A DNA stretch of 44,928 bases, taken from the NCBI GenBank assembly GCA_947259105.1, contig CAMYKU010000047.1, positions 1 through 44,928 on the forward strand, written 5' to 3'. The notes beneath the pieces were generated by a model, which made no database searches, was not told the origin of the DNA, and worked only from the letters and a program-made list of their open reading frames with translations. This DNA comes from an uncultured Alphaproteobacteria bacterium (GTDB lineage Bacteria > Pseudomonadota > Alphaproteobacteria > UBA8366 > JADFVY01). Shown piece by piece: positions 24,536-34,048 of the stretch. Positions within the stretch are counted from its first letter, which is position 1; the number at the start of each line of letters is the position of its first letter. The position numbers and the translations under genes are program-made.

Positions 24536-26303
24536 CGCGGCAACAGCGATTCTCGGGGTCGAGCGGTCCGCCGGCGGGCGCCGCTGGCGCTCGCGCGAGG
24601 GCGATGCCCGACTCGGCCTGGCGCTGGCCCAGCGTTACGGACTGCCGGAAGTGGTCGGCCGCATCATGGCGGCGCGCGGCGTCGGCCTCGAGGATGCGGC
24701 GGTATGGCTGGACCCGACGCTGAAGGCGCTGCTGCCGGATCCCTCGCATCTGAAAGACATGGACCGGGCGGCCGAGCGCATCGCCCGCGCGGTGCGATCC
24801 GGGGAGGTCATCGCGATTTTCGGCGACTACGACGTGGACGGCGCGACCTCCACGGCGCTGCTGCTTCGCCTCCTCGAATCGGTCGGCGGCCGCGTCGTCA
24901 CCTATATTCCCGACCGCATGACGGAAGGCTATGGGCCGAACGCGCCGGCGCTCTTGGCGCTCAGGCGGCGCGGCGCGGCCGTCGCGGTGACGGTCGATTG
25001 CGGCATCACTGCCTTCGAGCCGCTGGAAGCGGCGGCGGAGGGCGGACTGGACGTGTTGGTGGTCGACCACCATGTGGCCGAGCCGCGCCTGCCCCGCGCC
25101 CATGCGGTGGTCAACCCGAACCGGCTGGACGACGACAGCCCGCACGGCCAGATGGCGGCGGTCGGTGTGGCCTTCCTGCTCGCGGTGGCGGTCAACCGGT
25201 TGTTGCGGGATGCCGGCTGGTATGCCGGCCGGCCGGAGCCGGATTTGCGCCAGTGGCTGGATCTCGTGGCGCTGGGCACGGTCTGCGACGTGGTGCCGCT
25301 GACCGGCGTCAACCGCGCCTTCGTCGCCCAGGGGCTGAAGGTGATGGCGCAACGCGGCAATCCGGGCATCGCGGCGCTGGCGGACGTCGCGCGCATGAGC
25401 GAGGCGCCGGAAGCCTGGCACGCCGGCTTCCTGCTGGGCCCGCGGGTCAATGCCGGCGGGCGGGTCGGCGAGGCCCCCCTGGGCGCCGCGCTGCTGAGCG
25501 CGCCGGACTACGCAACCGCACTGCCGATCGCCCAGCGTCTCGATGCCTGGAACACCGAGCGCAAGGGGATCGAGGCCGTCTGCCTGGAAGCGGCGATCGC
25601 CCAGGTCGAGGCCGGCGAGTTGCATGACGGGCTGGTCTACGCGGCGTCCGAGGGCTGGCATGCCGGCGTCATCGGCATCGTCGCCGGGCGGCTGAAGGAG
25701 CGCTACAACCGCCCGGCCTGCGTCGTCGCGCTGGAGGACGGAACCGGCAAGGGCTCCGGCCGGTCGGTGTCCGGGGTCGATCTCGGCAGCGCGGTGATCG
25801 CCGCGCGGCAGGAAGGGCTGCTGGTCAATGGCGGCGGCCATGCGATGGCGGCAGGGTTTACTCTGTCGGCGGACCGCCAGGCCGACTTTCGCGCCTTCCT
25901 TGCGGAACGTATCATGGTACAGGCTGGCCCAGGCGGGCCGGTGGCCGAACTGGGGCTCGACGGCACGCTGCAGCCGCGCGGCGCCACGGTGGAGCTGGCG
26001 GCATCGCTGCAGAGGCTGGCCCCCTTCGGCTCCGGCAATCGAGAGCCGCGGTTCGCCCTGCCGGCCGCGCGTGTCGTGCAGGCCGACATCGTCGGCGAGG
26101 ATCACGTGCGCTGTATTTTGACGGGCGAGGATGGTGGCCGCCTCAAGGCCATCGCCTTCCGCGCCGGCGGCCGGCCGCTCGGCCAGCTTCTGATGCAGAG
26201 GGGTGGCCTGCCCCTCCACATCGCCGGCCAGCTCCGCGTCGACCGCTGGCAGGGCCGCGAATCGGTGCAACTCATCGTCGACGACGCCGCTGCGGTGACG
26301 TGA
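24528..26303 (+). CDS. recJ: Single-stranded-DNA exonuclease RecJ
   Basis: A 591-residue DHH-superfamily nuclease. Motif I is DYDVDGATST (about 100-109), followed by VDCGITAFEPL, the DHH motif VVDHHVAE (about 180-187), the linker GLVYAASEGWHAGVIGI and the DHHA1 glycine-rich motif NGGGHAMAAGF (about 435-445). It degrades single-stranded DNA 5' to 3' in recombination and mismatch repair. The start overlaps the end of glpX in another frame, indicating translational coupling. Length is normal. Confidence 0.95.
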   Translation: MSDAATAILGVERSAGGRRWRSREGDARLGLALAQRYGLPEVVGRIMAARGVGLEDAAVWLDPTLKALLPDPSHLKDMDRAAERIARAVRSGEVIAIFGDYDVDGATSTALLLRLLESVGGRVVTYIPDRMTEGYGPNAPALLALRRRGAAVAVTVDCGITAFEPLEAAAEGGLDVLVVDHHVAEPRLPRAHAVVNPNRLDDDSPHGQMAAVGVAFLLAVAVNRLLRDAGWYAGRPEPDLRQWLDLVALGTVCDVVPLTGVNRAFVAQGLKVMAQRGNPGIAALADVARMSEAPEAWHAGFLLGPRVNAGGRVGEAPLGAALLSAPDYATALPIAQRLDAWNTERKGIEAVCLEAAIAQVEAGELHDGLVYAASEGWHAGVIGIVAGRLKERYNRPACVVALEDGTGKGSGRSVSGVDLGSAVIAARQEGLLVNGGGHAMAAGFTLSADRQADFRAFLAERIMVQAGPGGPVAELGLDGTLQPRGATVELAASLQRLAPFGSGNREPRFALPAARVVQADIVGEDHVRCILTGEDGGRLKAIAFRAGGRPLGQLLMQRGGLPLHIAGQLRVDRWQGRESVQLIVDDAAAVT

Positions 26304-26526
26304 GCGGCACGCGCCGGCACCTCCGCCGGCAGCATGCCATACGATTTGGCCACCTTCGGCGCCGGGATGCGATCAAGACCGGGCAAGGCGTGTTCCGGAT
26401 AGCCGCTGCCAGGCCGTGGGCGTTCGTGAACAGCCGGCATTTTCGCATGAAACGGGCGCCGCAAAGGTGTATGATGACAGACCGATGCAATCCCGAGTAT
26501 TTCCCGGACCGACAGGGAGGCGAACC

Positions 26527-27630
26527 GTGGCGAAAGCAAAAAAGACATCGGGAAAACAGGACCCGGCCGGCAACGGCGTCGTCGGCGTATGTTCCTTGCC
26601 GAAGGTGCCCGTGCGGGAACTTCCGGCGGGGCTCAATCCCGACCGGCTGCGGCTCATACGGGTCAACGAGAAGAAATGGGCCAACGGGACGGTCCTGCAT
26701 TATTATTTCTTCGACCGTCCGGGCGACGGGCCGGGCGGCGCCTGGGTCGGCCCGGCGTCGCAGCAGGAGGTTGTGCGCCGCGCCTTCAAGGCATGGAAGG
26801 ATCTCGGCATCGGCCTCGAATTCCGCGAGGTCGCGGACCGGCAGCAGGCCGAAATCCGCATCGGGTTCATGGCCGGCGACGGCGCTTGGTCCTATGTCGG
26901 GCGCGACGTGATCGACATCGCGCGCAATCCGGACGAACGCACGATGAATTTCGGCTGGGATCTGACCACGCCCTATGGCTGGGACACGGCGCTCCACGAG
27001 ATCGGCCACACGCTCGGCTTTCCCCACGAGCATCAGAATCCCAATTCCGGCATCGTCTGGAACGAACAGGCGGTGCTGGATATCTTCAGCGGCCCGCCCA
27101 ACAATTGGGACGAGGCGACGATCCGCTGGAACATCCTGCGCAAGCTCTCGCCGGCGGAAGTGACCGGCTCGCCGTGGGATCCGGATTCGATCATGCATTA
27201 CCAGCTCCCGGCCGGCGTCATCGAGCAACCGGAGCGATACCGAAACGGCGTGGTCCCGGAACCCGGCCTTTCCGCGCAGGATATCGAATGGGCGGGCAAG
27301 TTCTATCCGCCGCTCGCCGAGGAGATGCCGGTGCTGCGGCCGTTCGAGTCGATGCCGGTGGATATCGGTGCCGGCGCGCAGTTGAACTTCCACATCGAGG
27401 TCCCGCAGTCGCGAAAATACACGGTCCAGACCTTCGGTGTCTCGGACACGGTCATGGTGCTGTTCGAGGATCGCAACGGCGAGTTCCGCTATATCGAGGG
27501 CGACGACGACAGCGGCTCGCAACGCAACTCGCGCATCCGAGCCCGCCTGTTCGCCGGCGACCGCTACTGCCTGCGGTTGCGCCTCTATTACAGCGGCGAT
27601 GCGGGACAGACGGCGGTGTTCATGTGGTGA
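26527..27630 (+). CDS. Astacin/M12A-like zinc metalloprotease without a visible signal peptide
   Basis: A 367-residue protein from the GTG at 26527 (GGGAGGCGAACC upstream). It contains the metzincin zinc site HEIGHTLGFPHEHQ (His157, Glu158, His161, His167, then Glu168 as in astacins) and a Met-turn SIMHYQL (Met223, Tyr225). Upstream, KWANGTVLHYYF and the segment EVVRRAFKAWKDLGIGLEFRE match the astacin catalytic-domain start. The C-terminal 100 residues look like a beta-sandwich of the PPC type. The lysine-rich N terminus (MAKAKKTSGKQ) is not a signal peptide, which is odd for this normally secreted family. An ATG at 26485 is an alternative start but adds no signal. Confidence 0.82.
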   Translation: MAKAKKTSGKQDPAGNGVVGVCSLPKVPVRELPAGLNPDRLRLIRVNEKKWANGTVLHYYFFDRPGDGPGGAWVGPASQQEVVRRAFKAWKDLGIGLEFREVADRQQAEIRIGFMAGDGAWSYVGRDVIDIARNPDERTMNFGWDLTTPYGWDTALHEIGHTLGFPHEHQNPNSGIVWNEQAVLDIFSGPPNNWDEATIRWNILRKLSPAEVTGSPWDPDSIMHYQLPAGVIEQPERYRNGVVPEPGLSAQDIEWAGKFYPPLAEEMPVLRPFESMPVDIGAGAQLNFHIEVPQSRKYTVQTFGVSDTVMVLFEDRNGEFRYIEGDDDSGSQRNSRIRARLFAGDRYCLRLRLYYSGDAGQTAVFMW

Positions 27631-27660
27631 CGGGCAGCGGCGTTTTCACTGGTTTCGGTC

Positions 27661-27827
27661 TTAACCCGGACTTCTCACCAGGATGGCGCCGTCGTCGCGC
27701 CGGGCGGGCCGCCCGCGGCGTCGCAGGCCTCGACCGTAGCGCAGGCTACGCTCTTCGGCCTTCTCCTGGCGGATCGGACTCCGCCCGGCGCGATGACGAC
27801 GCCATCCTGGTGAGAAATCCGGGTTAA
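27661..27827. repeat. 167-bp element with 47-bp terminal inverted repeats, family C
   Basis: The left arm (27661-27707) begins TTAACCCGGACTTCTCACC. The reverse complement of the right arm (27781-27827) begins TTAACCCGGATTTCTCACC, and the arms agree at 44 of 47 positions. The 73-bp centre includes the hairpin CGTAGC-GCAG-GCTACG. The right end contains the TAA stop codon of rnr (27824-27826). The left end lies 30 bp after the protease stop, so the element fills the convergent gap. It has no coding capacity. Confidence 0.92.
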
Positions 27828-30085
27828 CGCCGCCGCCTGGGCGGCCTGCCGCGGCCACCGGCGCCGTTCCGCCGCGAACCCGGTCCCCGCCGCCCGGCTC
27901 CCTTCGGTTTCTCGCCCGGCTTGCCGCCCTCGAGAATCGTGAACACCATGCCGCCGGTCACGGTGTCGGCCTCGACCAGTTCCACCGTGACCGCGTCCGC
28001 CAGGGTGAAGGTCAGGCCCGTGGCCTCGCCCACGAGGCAGTGGTGCACCTCGTCATGGATGAAATAGTCGTTGGCGAGCGTCGAGACCGGAATGAGGCCG
28101 TCGGCGCCGGTCTCATCCAGGGTGACGAACAGGCCGAAGCGGGTGACGCCGCTGATCTTGCCGGTGAAACTGGCGCCGACACGGTCGGCCATGAAGGCGG
28201 TGGTATAGCGGTCCATGGCGTCGCGCTCGGCCATCACGGCGCGGCGCTCGGTCGCCGAGATATGCTCGCCCGTCGTCGCGAATTTTTCCGCCTCGTCGTC
28301 GGTGAGAGCGCCCTCGCCGAGGCCGTAGCCCCCGATCAGCGAACGGTGCACCAGCAGGTCCGCATAGCGCCGGATCGGCGAGGTGAAATGGCAATAGCGG
28401 CGCAGCGCGAGGCCGAAATGCCCGGGATTGTCCGGGCTGTATTTCGCTTGGCTCTGGCTGCGCAGGATCAGCTCGCTGATCAGCTGTTCGCTCTTTTCGC
28501 CGGCGGCCTTCGCGAGGATCCCGGTGAAATGGCCGGGCAGGATTTTCTGTCCCCTGGCGAGGCGGTAGCCGAGACTGTCGAGCGCCTGGCGCAGCGCCTC
28601 CAGCTTGTCCATCGGCGGCTCCTCGTGGATGCGGTACATGGCCGGGCGGCGCTTCGCCTCCAGGGCCTCCGCCGCCGCGACATTGGCGGCGATCATGAAC
28701 TCCTCGATCATCTTGTGGCTGTCGAGCCGGCGGCGCGGCACGATCCGCTCGATATGGCCGTCGTCGCCGAGGATCACCTGGCGCTCGGGAATCTCCAGCT
28801 CCAGCGTGCCGCGCGCCGCCCGGCCCCGCAACAGCGCGTCGTACGCCCCGTAGAGCGGCGCGATCACCGGCTCCAGCAGCGGGCCGGTGGTTTCGTCCGG
28901 CTGGCCGTCGCGCGCCGCCTGGACCTGCTCGTAGATCAGGCGCGCCGCGGAGCGCATCAGCCCGCGCACGAATTTGTGGCGGATGAGCTTGCCGTTCCGG
29001 TCGACCCACATATGGACGGCCATGCAGGCGCGGTCCTCGTCGGGCCGTAGCGAGCAGAGGTCGTTGGAGAGTTGCTCCGGCAGCATCGGCACCACGCGGT
29101 CGGGGAAATAAACCGAATTTCCGCGCTCGCGCGCCGACCGGTCCAGCGCGTCGCCCGGCCGCGCGTAGCAGGAAACGTCGGCGATGGCGACCAGCAGGTG
29201 CCAGCCGCCCTCGTTCTTCGGATTGTCGTCGGCCTCGGCCCAGACCGCGTCGTCGAAGTCGCGTGCGTCGGCCCCGTCGATGGTGACCAGCGGAATATCG
29301 CGCAGATCGGTGCGCCTGCCCAGTTCGGCGGGTTTCGCCCGTTTCGCCTGGTCCAGCGCGTCCTTCGGGAATTCATGCGGGATGCCGTTCTGGTGGATGG
29401 CCACGAGGCTGATCGTCGAGGCGTCGCCCATGCGGCCCAGCCGCTCGACGATCTTCACCCGCCGCGCGCCGTAGCCCCTTGTTTCCAGTACCTCGGCGCT
29501 CACGAGGTCGCCCGGACGCGCCGTTCCGGTGTCGGCCCGGCCGACGACGTAATCGCCCTTGTGCTTGCGGTCGGTGGGGCGGACGAGGCCGCCGTCGCCG
29601 GTCGGCTCAAAGACGCCGATCAGAAGGCGCGGGCCGGTACCGACGACCCGGATGATGCGGGCGTCGTAGATGTCCTCGCCGATGCGGTTGAGCCGGGCGA
29701 GGATACGGTCGCCCTCGCCGGGCGCAGCACCGCGATGGCTGCCCGGCCGCAGGTAGATCACCGGCTGCGCGCCTTCGCTTTCCTTGACCGGGCGGCAGAT
29801 CACCTCGCCGTCGGCGTCGATGCGGGCGACCTGGATCACGGCGACCTCGGGCAGGGCGCCCGGCTTCGTGACGCGGCGCTTGCGGCCGCGTTCGACCTTG
29901 CCGTCCTCGGCCAGCTCCTTCAGCACGCCCTTCAGCCAGACGCGGCCGCCCCCCGTCAGATGGAAGGCGCGGGCGATTTCGCGTTTGCCGACGGGTGTCG
30001 GGCTCTCCTCGATGAAGGCCACGATCTGTTCGCGCGTCGGCCGCGGAACCTCTTTGGTTTTTGTCTTTTTCTCTTTTTTTGGCAA
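27824..30085 (-). CDS. rnr: Ribonuclease R
   Basis: A 753-residue RNB-family 3'-5' exoribonuclease. Order: an N-terminal helix-turn-helix-like region (REQIVAFIEES..REIARAFHL), cold-shock-like strands, the RNB catalytic core with TIDGADARDFDDAVWAE (about 265-281) and HFTSPIRRYADLLVHR, the S1 domain from about residue 655 (SFTGKISGVTRFGLFVTL), and a basic Arg/Gly tail. RNase R degrades structured RNA. The basic C-terminal tail ends RRRR and is terminated by a TAA lying in the palindromic element, so the insertion may have set the end of the protein. It lies 242 bp downstream of topA. Confidence 0.95.
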   Translation of the reverse strand: MPKKEKKTKTKEVPRPTREQIVAFIEESPTPVGKREIARAFHLTGGGRVWLKGVLKELAEDGKVERGRKRRVTKPGALPEVAVIQVARIDADGEVICRPVKESEGAQPVIYLRPGSHRGAAPGEGDRILARLNRIGEDIYDARIIRVVGTGPRLLIGVFEPTGDGGLVRPTDRKHKGDYVVGRADTGTARPGDLVSAEVLETRGYGARRVKIVERLGRMGDASTISLVAIHQNGIPHEFPKDALDQAKRAKPAELGRRTDLRDIPLVTIDGADARDFDDAVWAEADDNPKNEGGWHLLVAIADVSCYARPGDALDRSARERGNSVYFPDRVVPMLPEQLSNDLCSLRPDEDRACMAVHMWVDRNGKLIRHKFVRGLMRSAARLIYEQVQAARDGQPDETTGPLLEPVIAPLYGAYDALLRGRAARGTLELEIPERQVILGDDGHIERIVPRRRLDSHKMIEEFMIAANVAAAEALEAKRRPAMYRIHEEPPMDKLEALRQALDSLGYRLARGQKILPGHFTGILAKAAGEKSEQLISELILRSQSQAKYSPDNPGHFGLALRRYCHFTSPIRRYADLLVHRSLIGGYGLGEGALTDDEAEKFATTGEHISATERRAVMAERDAMDRYTTAFMADRVGASFTGKISGVTRFGLFVTLDETGADGLIPVSTLANDYFIHDEVHHCLVGEATGLTFTLADAVTVELVEADTVTGGMVFTILEGGKPGEKPKGAGRRGPGSRRNGAGGRGRPPRRRR

Positions 30086-30155
30086 TGTATTAACTCGTTC
30101 ATTCGGAATAACGGATTATCGAAGGCGATGCGGCCTCGCGGCCGTCGTCCTCGTG

Positions 30156-30224
30156 CTTCTTCAGGCTCGCGATGAGGGCGGTGTGGCCGGAAGAGGTGGT
30201 TTTCTCACCCCGAGCCTGAAGAAG
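30156..30224. repeat. Inverted repeat between topA and rnr
   Basis: CTTCTTCAGGCTCG (30156-30169) pairs perfectly with CGAGCCTGAAGAAG (30211-30224) across a 41-nt loop. It lies in the 242-bp gap between the topA stop and the rnr start and could act as a leader hairpin or a processing or attenuation structure on the minus-strand transcript. There is no U-run directly after the stem on either strand. No convincing gene is visible in the gap. Confidence 0.6.
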
Positions 30225-30327
30225 AGCAAGGAAATTCGCTCTCTCTGTGGGTTCATCGATGGCCGACAGCACAACGACCCGCACAGGGATGCGCGCTTGC
30301 GTGGCGACGACTTTCGATGAATGCAGA

Positions 30328-33006
30328 TTAGCCGCTGGCGGCTTTTTTTGCCGTGGTTTTCTTTTTGCCTGATGTCTTCTTCGTCGTTTTTTTCTTCGCG
30401 GCAGCCTTTTCGCCGGCCTTGCCGTTGTTTGCCTTGGCAAGCTTGGCGCCGATCAACTCGATCGCCTGTTCCAGCGTGACCGCGTCCATTTCCATGCCCT
30501 TGGGCAGCGACGCGAAGGTCTTGCCGTGCCTTACATAGGGACCGAAGCGTCCCTTGCCAACCGAAATCGCCTTGCCGTCCTTGGGATAGGGGCCCAGCTC
30601 CTTCGCCGGCGGCCGCTTCTCGGCCGCGGTCTCGACCAGCTCGACCGCGCGGTTGAGGCCGATCGTCAGCACATCGTCCTCGCCCTTCAGCGACACATAG
30701 GCGCTGCCGTGTTTGACGTAGGGGCCGAATCGTCCCATGCCCGCGGTGATCATCTCGCCGCTGTTGGGATTGATGCCGACGTCGCGCGGCAGGGCCAGCA
30801 ACGCCAGCGCCTTCTCGAGGTCGACATGGACGGCCGGCATGCCGCGGGGCAGGGAGGCGCGCGGCGGTTTGGGTCCTTTTTTCTTGCGCGTCTTTTTCTT
30901 GCCGTCGCCGTTGGCCTCTTCAGGCGGCGGCAGCTCTTCCTCGCCGAGTTGAACGTACAGCCCGTAAGGACCCTTGCGCAGGCTGACGTCCTTGCCGGTT
31001 TCCGGGTCGACTCCCAGGACGCGCGGCAGGTCTGCGCTTTCCGCCGCCTCGCCCGCCGTCTCGGCATCGCCGTTCTCGAGGCCGAGTTGGCGGGTGTATC
31101 GGCATTCGGGATAGCCGGAACAGCCGATGAAGGCCCCGAATCGGCCGACCTTGATGTTCAGCCTGCCGTCGGCGCAGGACGGGCAGCGCCGGGCGGCCTC
31201 TGCGTCCTCGCCCTCCCTGGGCGGAAAGAAATGCGGGCCGAGCGTGTCGTCCAGCACATCCACGACCTGGCTGAACGTCACCTCCTTGGCGCCGTCCACG
31301 GCGTGCGAGAAGTCGCGCCAGAATTCGCGCAGCACCGACTTCCAGTCGACCTGCCCGCCGGAGATGTCGTCGAGCCTCTCTTCCATCCGGGCGGTGAAAT
31401 CGTACTCCACGTAGCGCGGGAAGAAGGAGGACAGGAAGGCGACGACCAGCCGCCCCTTGTCGTCCGGCACGAAGCGGCGCTTGTCCAGCGCCACATATTC
31501 GCGGTCCTGCAGAACTTTGAGGATGCTGGCGTAGGTCGAGGGCCGGCCGATGCCCAGCTCCTCCATCTTCTTGACCAGGCTGGCCTCGCTATAGCGCGGC
31601 GGCGGCTGGGTGAAATGCTGTTCGGGCGTAACGCCGGTCAGCGCCGGGCTCTCGCCCTCCTTCATCGGCGGCAGGCGGCGGTCGCCGTTCTCGCCGTTGC
31701 CGTTCACCTCGTCGTCCCTGTCCTCGCGGTAGAGTTTCAGGAAGCCGTCGAAGGCTATGACCGAGCCGTTGGCGCGCAGCGTGACCTGTTCGTCCGGGCT
31801 GGCGACGTCGACCGCCACCTGGTCCAGCAGCGCGTTCTCCATGGAGGCGGCGACGGTGCGCTTCCAGATCAGCTCGTAGAGGCGGAACTGGTCCTCGTCG
31901 AGGACGTGGCGCACCTGGTCCGGGCGGTGGAACAGGTCGGTCGGGCGAATCGCCTCATGGGCCTCCTGCGCATTCTTGGCCTTGGTCTTGTAAATGCGCG
32001 GGCTGTCGGGCAGGTACGGTTTCCCGAAATCCTTTTCGATCAGCCGGCGGCTGGCCTGGACCGCCTCCTGGCTCAGCGTCACGCTGTCGGTCCGCATATA
32101 GGTGATCAGGCCCACCGTCTCACCGTTGATCGATGCGCCCTCGTAAAGCCGCTGCGCCAGCTGCATGGTGCGCGATGTCCCGAACCGCAGCTTGCGGCTG
32201 GCTTCCTGCTGCAGGGTCGAGGTGGTGAAAGGCGGCGGCGGGCTGCGGCGCACTTTCTTGGCCTCGATCCGGGCAATACTGTAGTCGCGTGCCTCGATCG
32301 CCTGGACCGCGGCGGTCGCCGTGGCCTCGTCGGCGATGCCCATGCGCTCCAGCTTCTCGCCGCCCACATGGGTCAGCCGGGCGGTAAAGGGCTCGCCGGC
32401 CGGCGTCGTGAAGCCGGCATCGACGGTCCAGTACTCCTGCGCACGGAACACCTCGATCTCGGACTCGCGCTCGCAGATCAGCCGCAGCGCCACCGACTGC
32501 ACGCGGCCCGCCGAGCGTGCCCCCGGCAGCTTGCGCCACAGCACCGGCGAGAGCGTAAAGCCGACAAGGTAGTCCAGCGCCCGGCGCGCGAGATAGGCGT
32601 TGACCAGTTCCGTGTTGATCGTGCGCGGATGCGCCATGGCATCCGTCACCGCCCGCTTGGTGATCTCGTGGAACACCACGCGCTTCACGTCCAGGTCGCG
32701 CAGCGCGCCGTTTTCGCCCAGCACCTCCAGCACGTGCCAGGAAATCGCTTCGCCCTCGCGGTCGGGGTCGGTGGCGAGGTACAGCGTGTCCGCGCCCTTC
32801 AGGGCCTTGCGGATCTCTGATATCTGTTTCTTCGAACGGTCGCCGACTTCCCACACCATCGCGAAGTCGTTGTCGGGATCGACCGCACCGTCCTTCGCCA
32901 GCAGATCGCGGACATGGCCGAAGCTGGCCAGGACCTTGTAGTCCCGACCGAGATACTTGTTGATTGTCTTGGCCTTTGCCGGTGATTCGACGATGACGAC
33001 GTTCAT
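30328..33006 (-). CDS. topA: DNA topoisomerase I
   Basis: An 892-residue type IA topoisomerase. The Toprim start is MNVVIVESPAKAKTINKYLG, with the acidic triad region ATDPDREGEAISWH, and the active-site tyrosine is in GLITYMRTDS. The C terminus has one zinc finger (CPSC..CSGYPEC) and three further topo C-terminal repeats (KGPYGLYVQ, MGRFGPYVKHG, KGRFGPYVRHG). A Lys-rich tail follows (KKTTKKTSGKKKTT). The enzyme relaxes negative supercoils. The start at 33006 rather than 33105 fits the family N terminus. It is the usual alphaproteobacterial neighbour of dprA and rnr. Confidence 0.96.
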   Translation of the reverse strand: MNVVIVESPAKAKTINKYLGRDYKVLASFGHVRDLLAKDGAVDPDNDFAMVWEVGDRSKKQISEIRKALKGADTLYLATDPDREGEAISWHVLEVLGENGALRDLDVKRVVFHEITKRAVTDAMAHPRTINTELVNAYLARRALDYLVGFTLSPVLWRKLPGARSAGRVQSVALRLICERESEIEVFRAQEYWTVDAGFTTPAGEPFTARLTHVGGEKLERMGIADEATATAAVQAIEARDYSIARIEAKKVRRSPPPPFTTSTLQQEASRKLRFGTSRTMQLAQRLYEGASINGETVGLITYMRTDSVTLSQEAVQASRRLIEKDFGKPYLPDSPRIYKTKAKNAQEAHEAIRPTDLFHRPDQVRHVLDEDQFRLYELIWKRTVAASMENALLDQVAVDVASPDEQVTLRANGSVIAFDGFLKLYREDRDDEVNGNGENGDRRLPPMKEGESPALTGVTPEQHFTQPPPRYSEASLVKKMEELGIGRPSTYASILKVLQDREYVALDKRRFVPDDKGRLVVAFLSSFFPRYVEYDFTARMEERLDDISGGQVDWKSVLREFWRDFSHAVDGAKEVTFSQVVDVLDDTLGPHFFPPREGEDAEAARRCPSCADGRLNIKVGRFGAFIGCSGYPECRYTRQLGLENGDAETAGEAAESADLPRVLGVDPETGKDVSLRKGPYGLYVQLGEEELPPPEEANGDGKKKTRKKKGPKPPRASLPRGMPAVHVDLEKALALLALPRDVGINPNSGEMITAGMGRFGPYVKHGSAYVSLKGEDDVLTIGLNRAVELVETAAEKRPPAKELGPYPKDGKAISVGKGRFGPYVRHGKTFASLPKGMEMDAVTLEQAIELIGAKLAKANNGKAGEKAAAKKKTTKKTSGKKKTTAKKAASG

Positions 33007-33188
33007 CAGACTTACCCGAAATTCCCCGAATTGTTGTTGTGTTCCGCGCGACGGGCGCCGCGCGACGCGGCCCAAGAGACTTGGTGTCCGAAGCCCTCTT
33101 GTCAACCGAAAGCGTAATGGGCATTTGGTAACAGCAGGTTAAAGCGCGGATCGCAATCGCGCCGCCGCCATGCTGCGCGCGCCGGCGC

Positions 33189-34025
33189 TCAATCGACGTA
33201 CATCGGCCCCGGCTTGCTGTGCAGGTCTTCGTAATGGACGAGGGCGGGTGCGCCTTCGAGCGGGCATGGCCGGCCGTCGCGAAAGGCCCACTCGCCGCGG
33301 TCGCAATTGTCCGCGAGCACATAGCCGTTGATGTAGAGCCGCCGGTCGATCTGCGAGCGGTTGGGGCCGGAGCCGTGCAGCATGTGCACATGCCACAGCG
33401 CCACGTCGCCGGGCGCCATGTCCACGGTTACCGCATCTTCCGGGTTCACGCCCAAGCGGCGCAGATCGTCGGGGTCCATGTTCACGTTCATCGAATGCCG
33501 GTCGCGATCGTAAGGCAGTTCGCCGAGAAGGTGGCTGCGCGGGCACAGCACCACCGCGCCGTTCTCCTCACTGTGCGGGTCGATGGCGATACCCGTCTGG
33601 ACGTAGGAGCCCGCGAGGTCGCGATAGGCCGCGCGCGGCTGGCGCGAGCGTGAATCCTGGTGGAAGCCGAAATCGGTCATCGCCGCGCCCGGCGGCTTCC
33701 AGTGCAGCTGGTTGATGATCTGCTTGATGTCGCCGCCGATCAGCGGCTCGAGAATTTCCAGGAGCCGCTCGTCGCGCCGCGTGCGCTCCAGCGTCTCGTC
33801 GATCCAGGCGGCCCATTGCGCATAGCGCACGATGCGCCCGAGCGCCGCGTCGTCGGCCAGCCGGTAGAATGTGTTGCGGTGACGCCAGCTGCGCCCATGC
33901 GCCATGGCCTCGGCGTAGATCCGGTCGAACGCGGCGGCCAGCGCCGTGACCTCCGAATTATCGAAGACGCCGCGGATAACGGCATAGCCTTCGCTGTGGA
34001 ACTGCGAAACATGATCGTGACTCAT
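33189..34025 (-). CDS. PhyH-family Fe(II)/2-oxoglutarate dioxygenase
   Basis: A 278-residue protein of the phytanoyl-CoA dioxygenase (PhyH) family. The iron ligands are visible as FHQDSRSR (H-x-D, about 118-121) and the distal histidine in HVHMLHGSGPNRS, followed by the arginine that binds 2-oxoglutarate. The N-terminal segment FHSEGYAVIRGVF is the standard family opening. It hydroxylates an unknown small molecule. It is inserted between topA and dprA, which are normally neighbours, and its ATG lies 24 bp downstream of a 62-bp palindromic element. The substrate is unknown. Confidence 0.85.
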   Translation of the reverse strand: MSHDHVSQFHSEGYAVIRGVFDNSEVTALAAAFDRIYAEAMAHGRSWRHRNTFYRLADDAALGRIVRYAQWAAWIDETLERTRRDERLLEILEPLIGGDIKQIINQLHWKPPGAAMTDFGFHQDSRSRQPRAAYRDLAGSYVQTGIAIDPHSEENGAVVLCPRSHLLGELPYDRDRHSMNVNMDPDDLRRLGVNPEDAVTVDMAPGDVALWHVHMLHGSGPNRSQIDRRLYINGYVLADNCDRGEWAFRDGRPCPLEGAPALVHYEDLHSKPGPMYVD

Positions 34026-34048
34026 CGGACCCCGCTGTTTCAAAAGGC

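Noticed and set aside
30099..30440. Small basic open frame spanning the topA end and the topA-rnr gap
   Set aside because: Most of its N-terminal part is the topA coding region in another frame. The rest has no ribosome site or family similarity.
30526..32820. 764-residue plus-strand open frame opposite topA
   Set aside because: Complementary to the topA coding frame with Arg/Leu/Ala/Gln-rich text and no recognisable domain.
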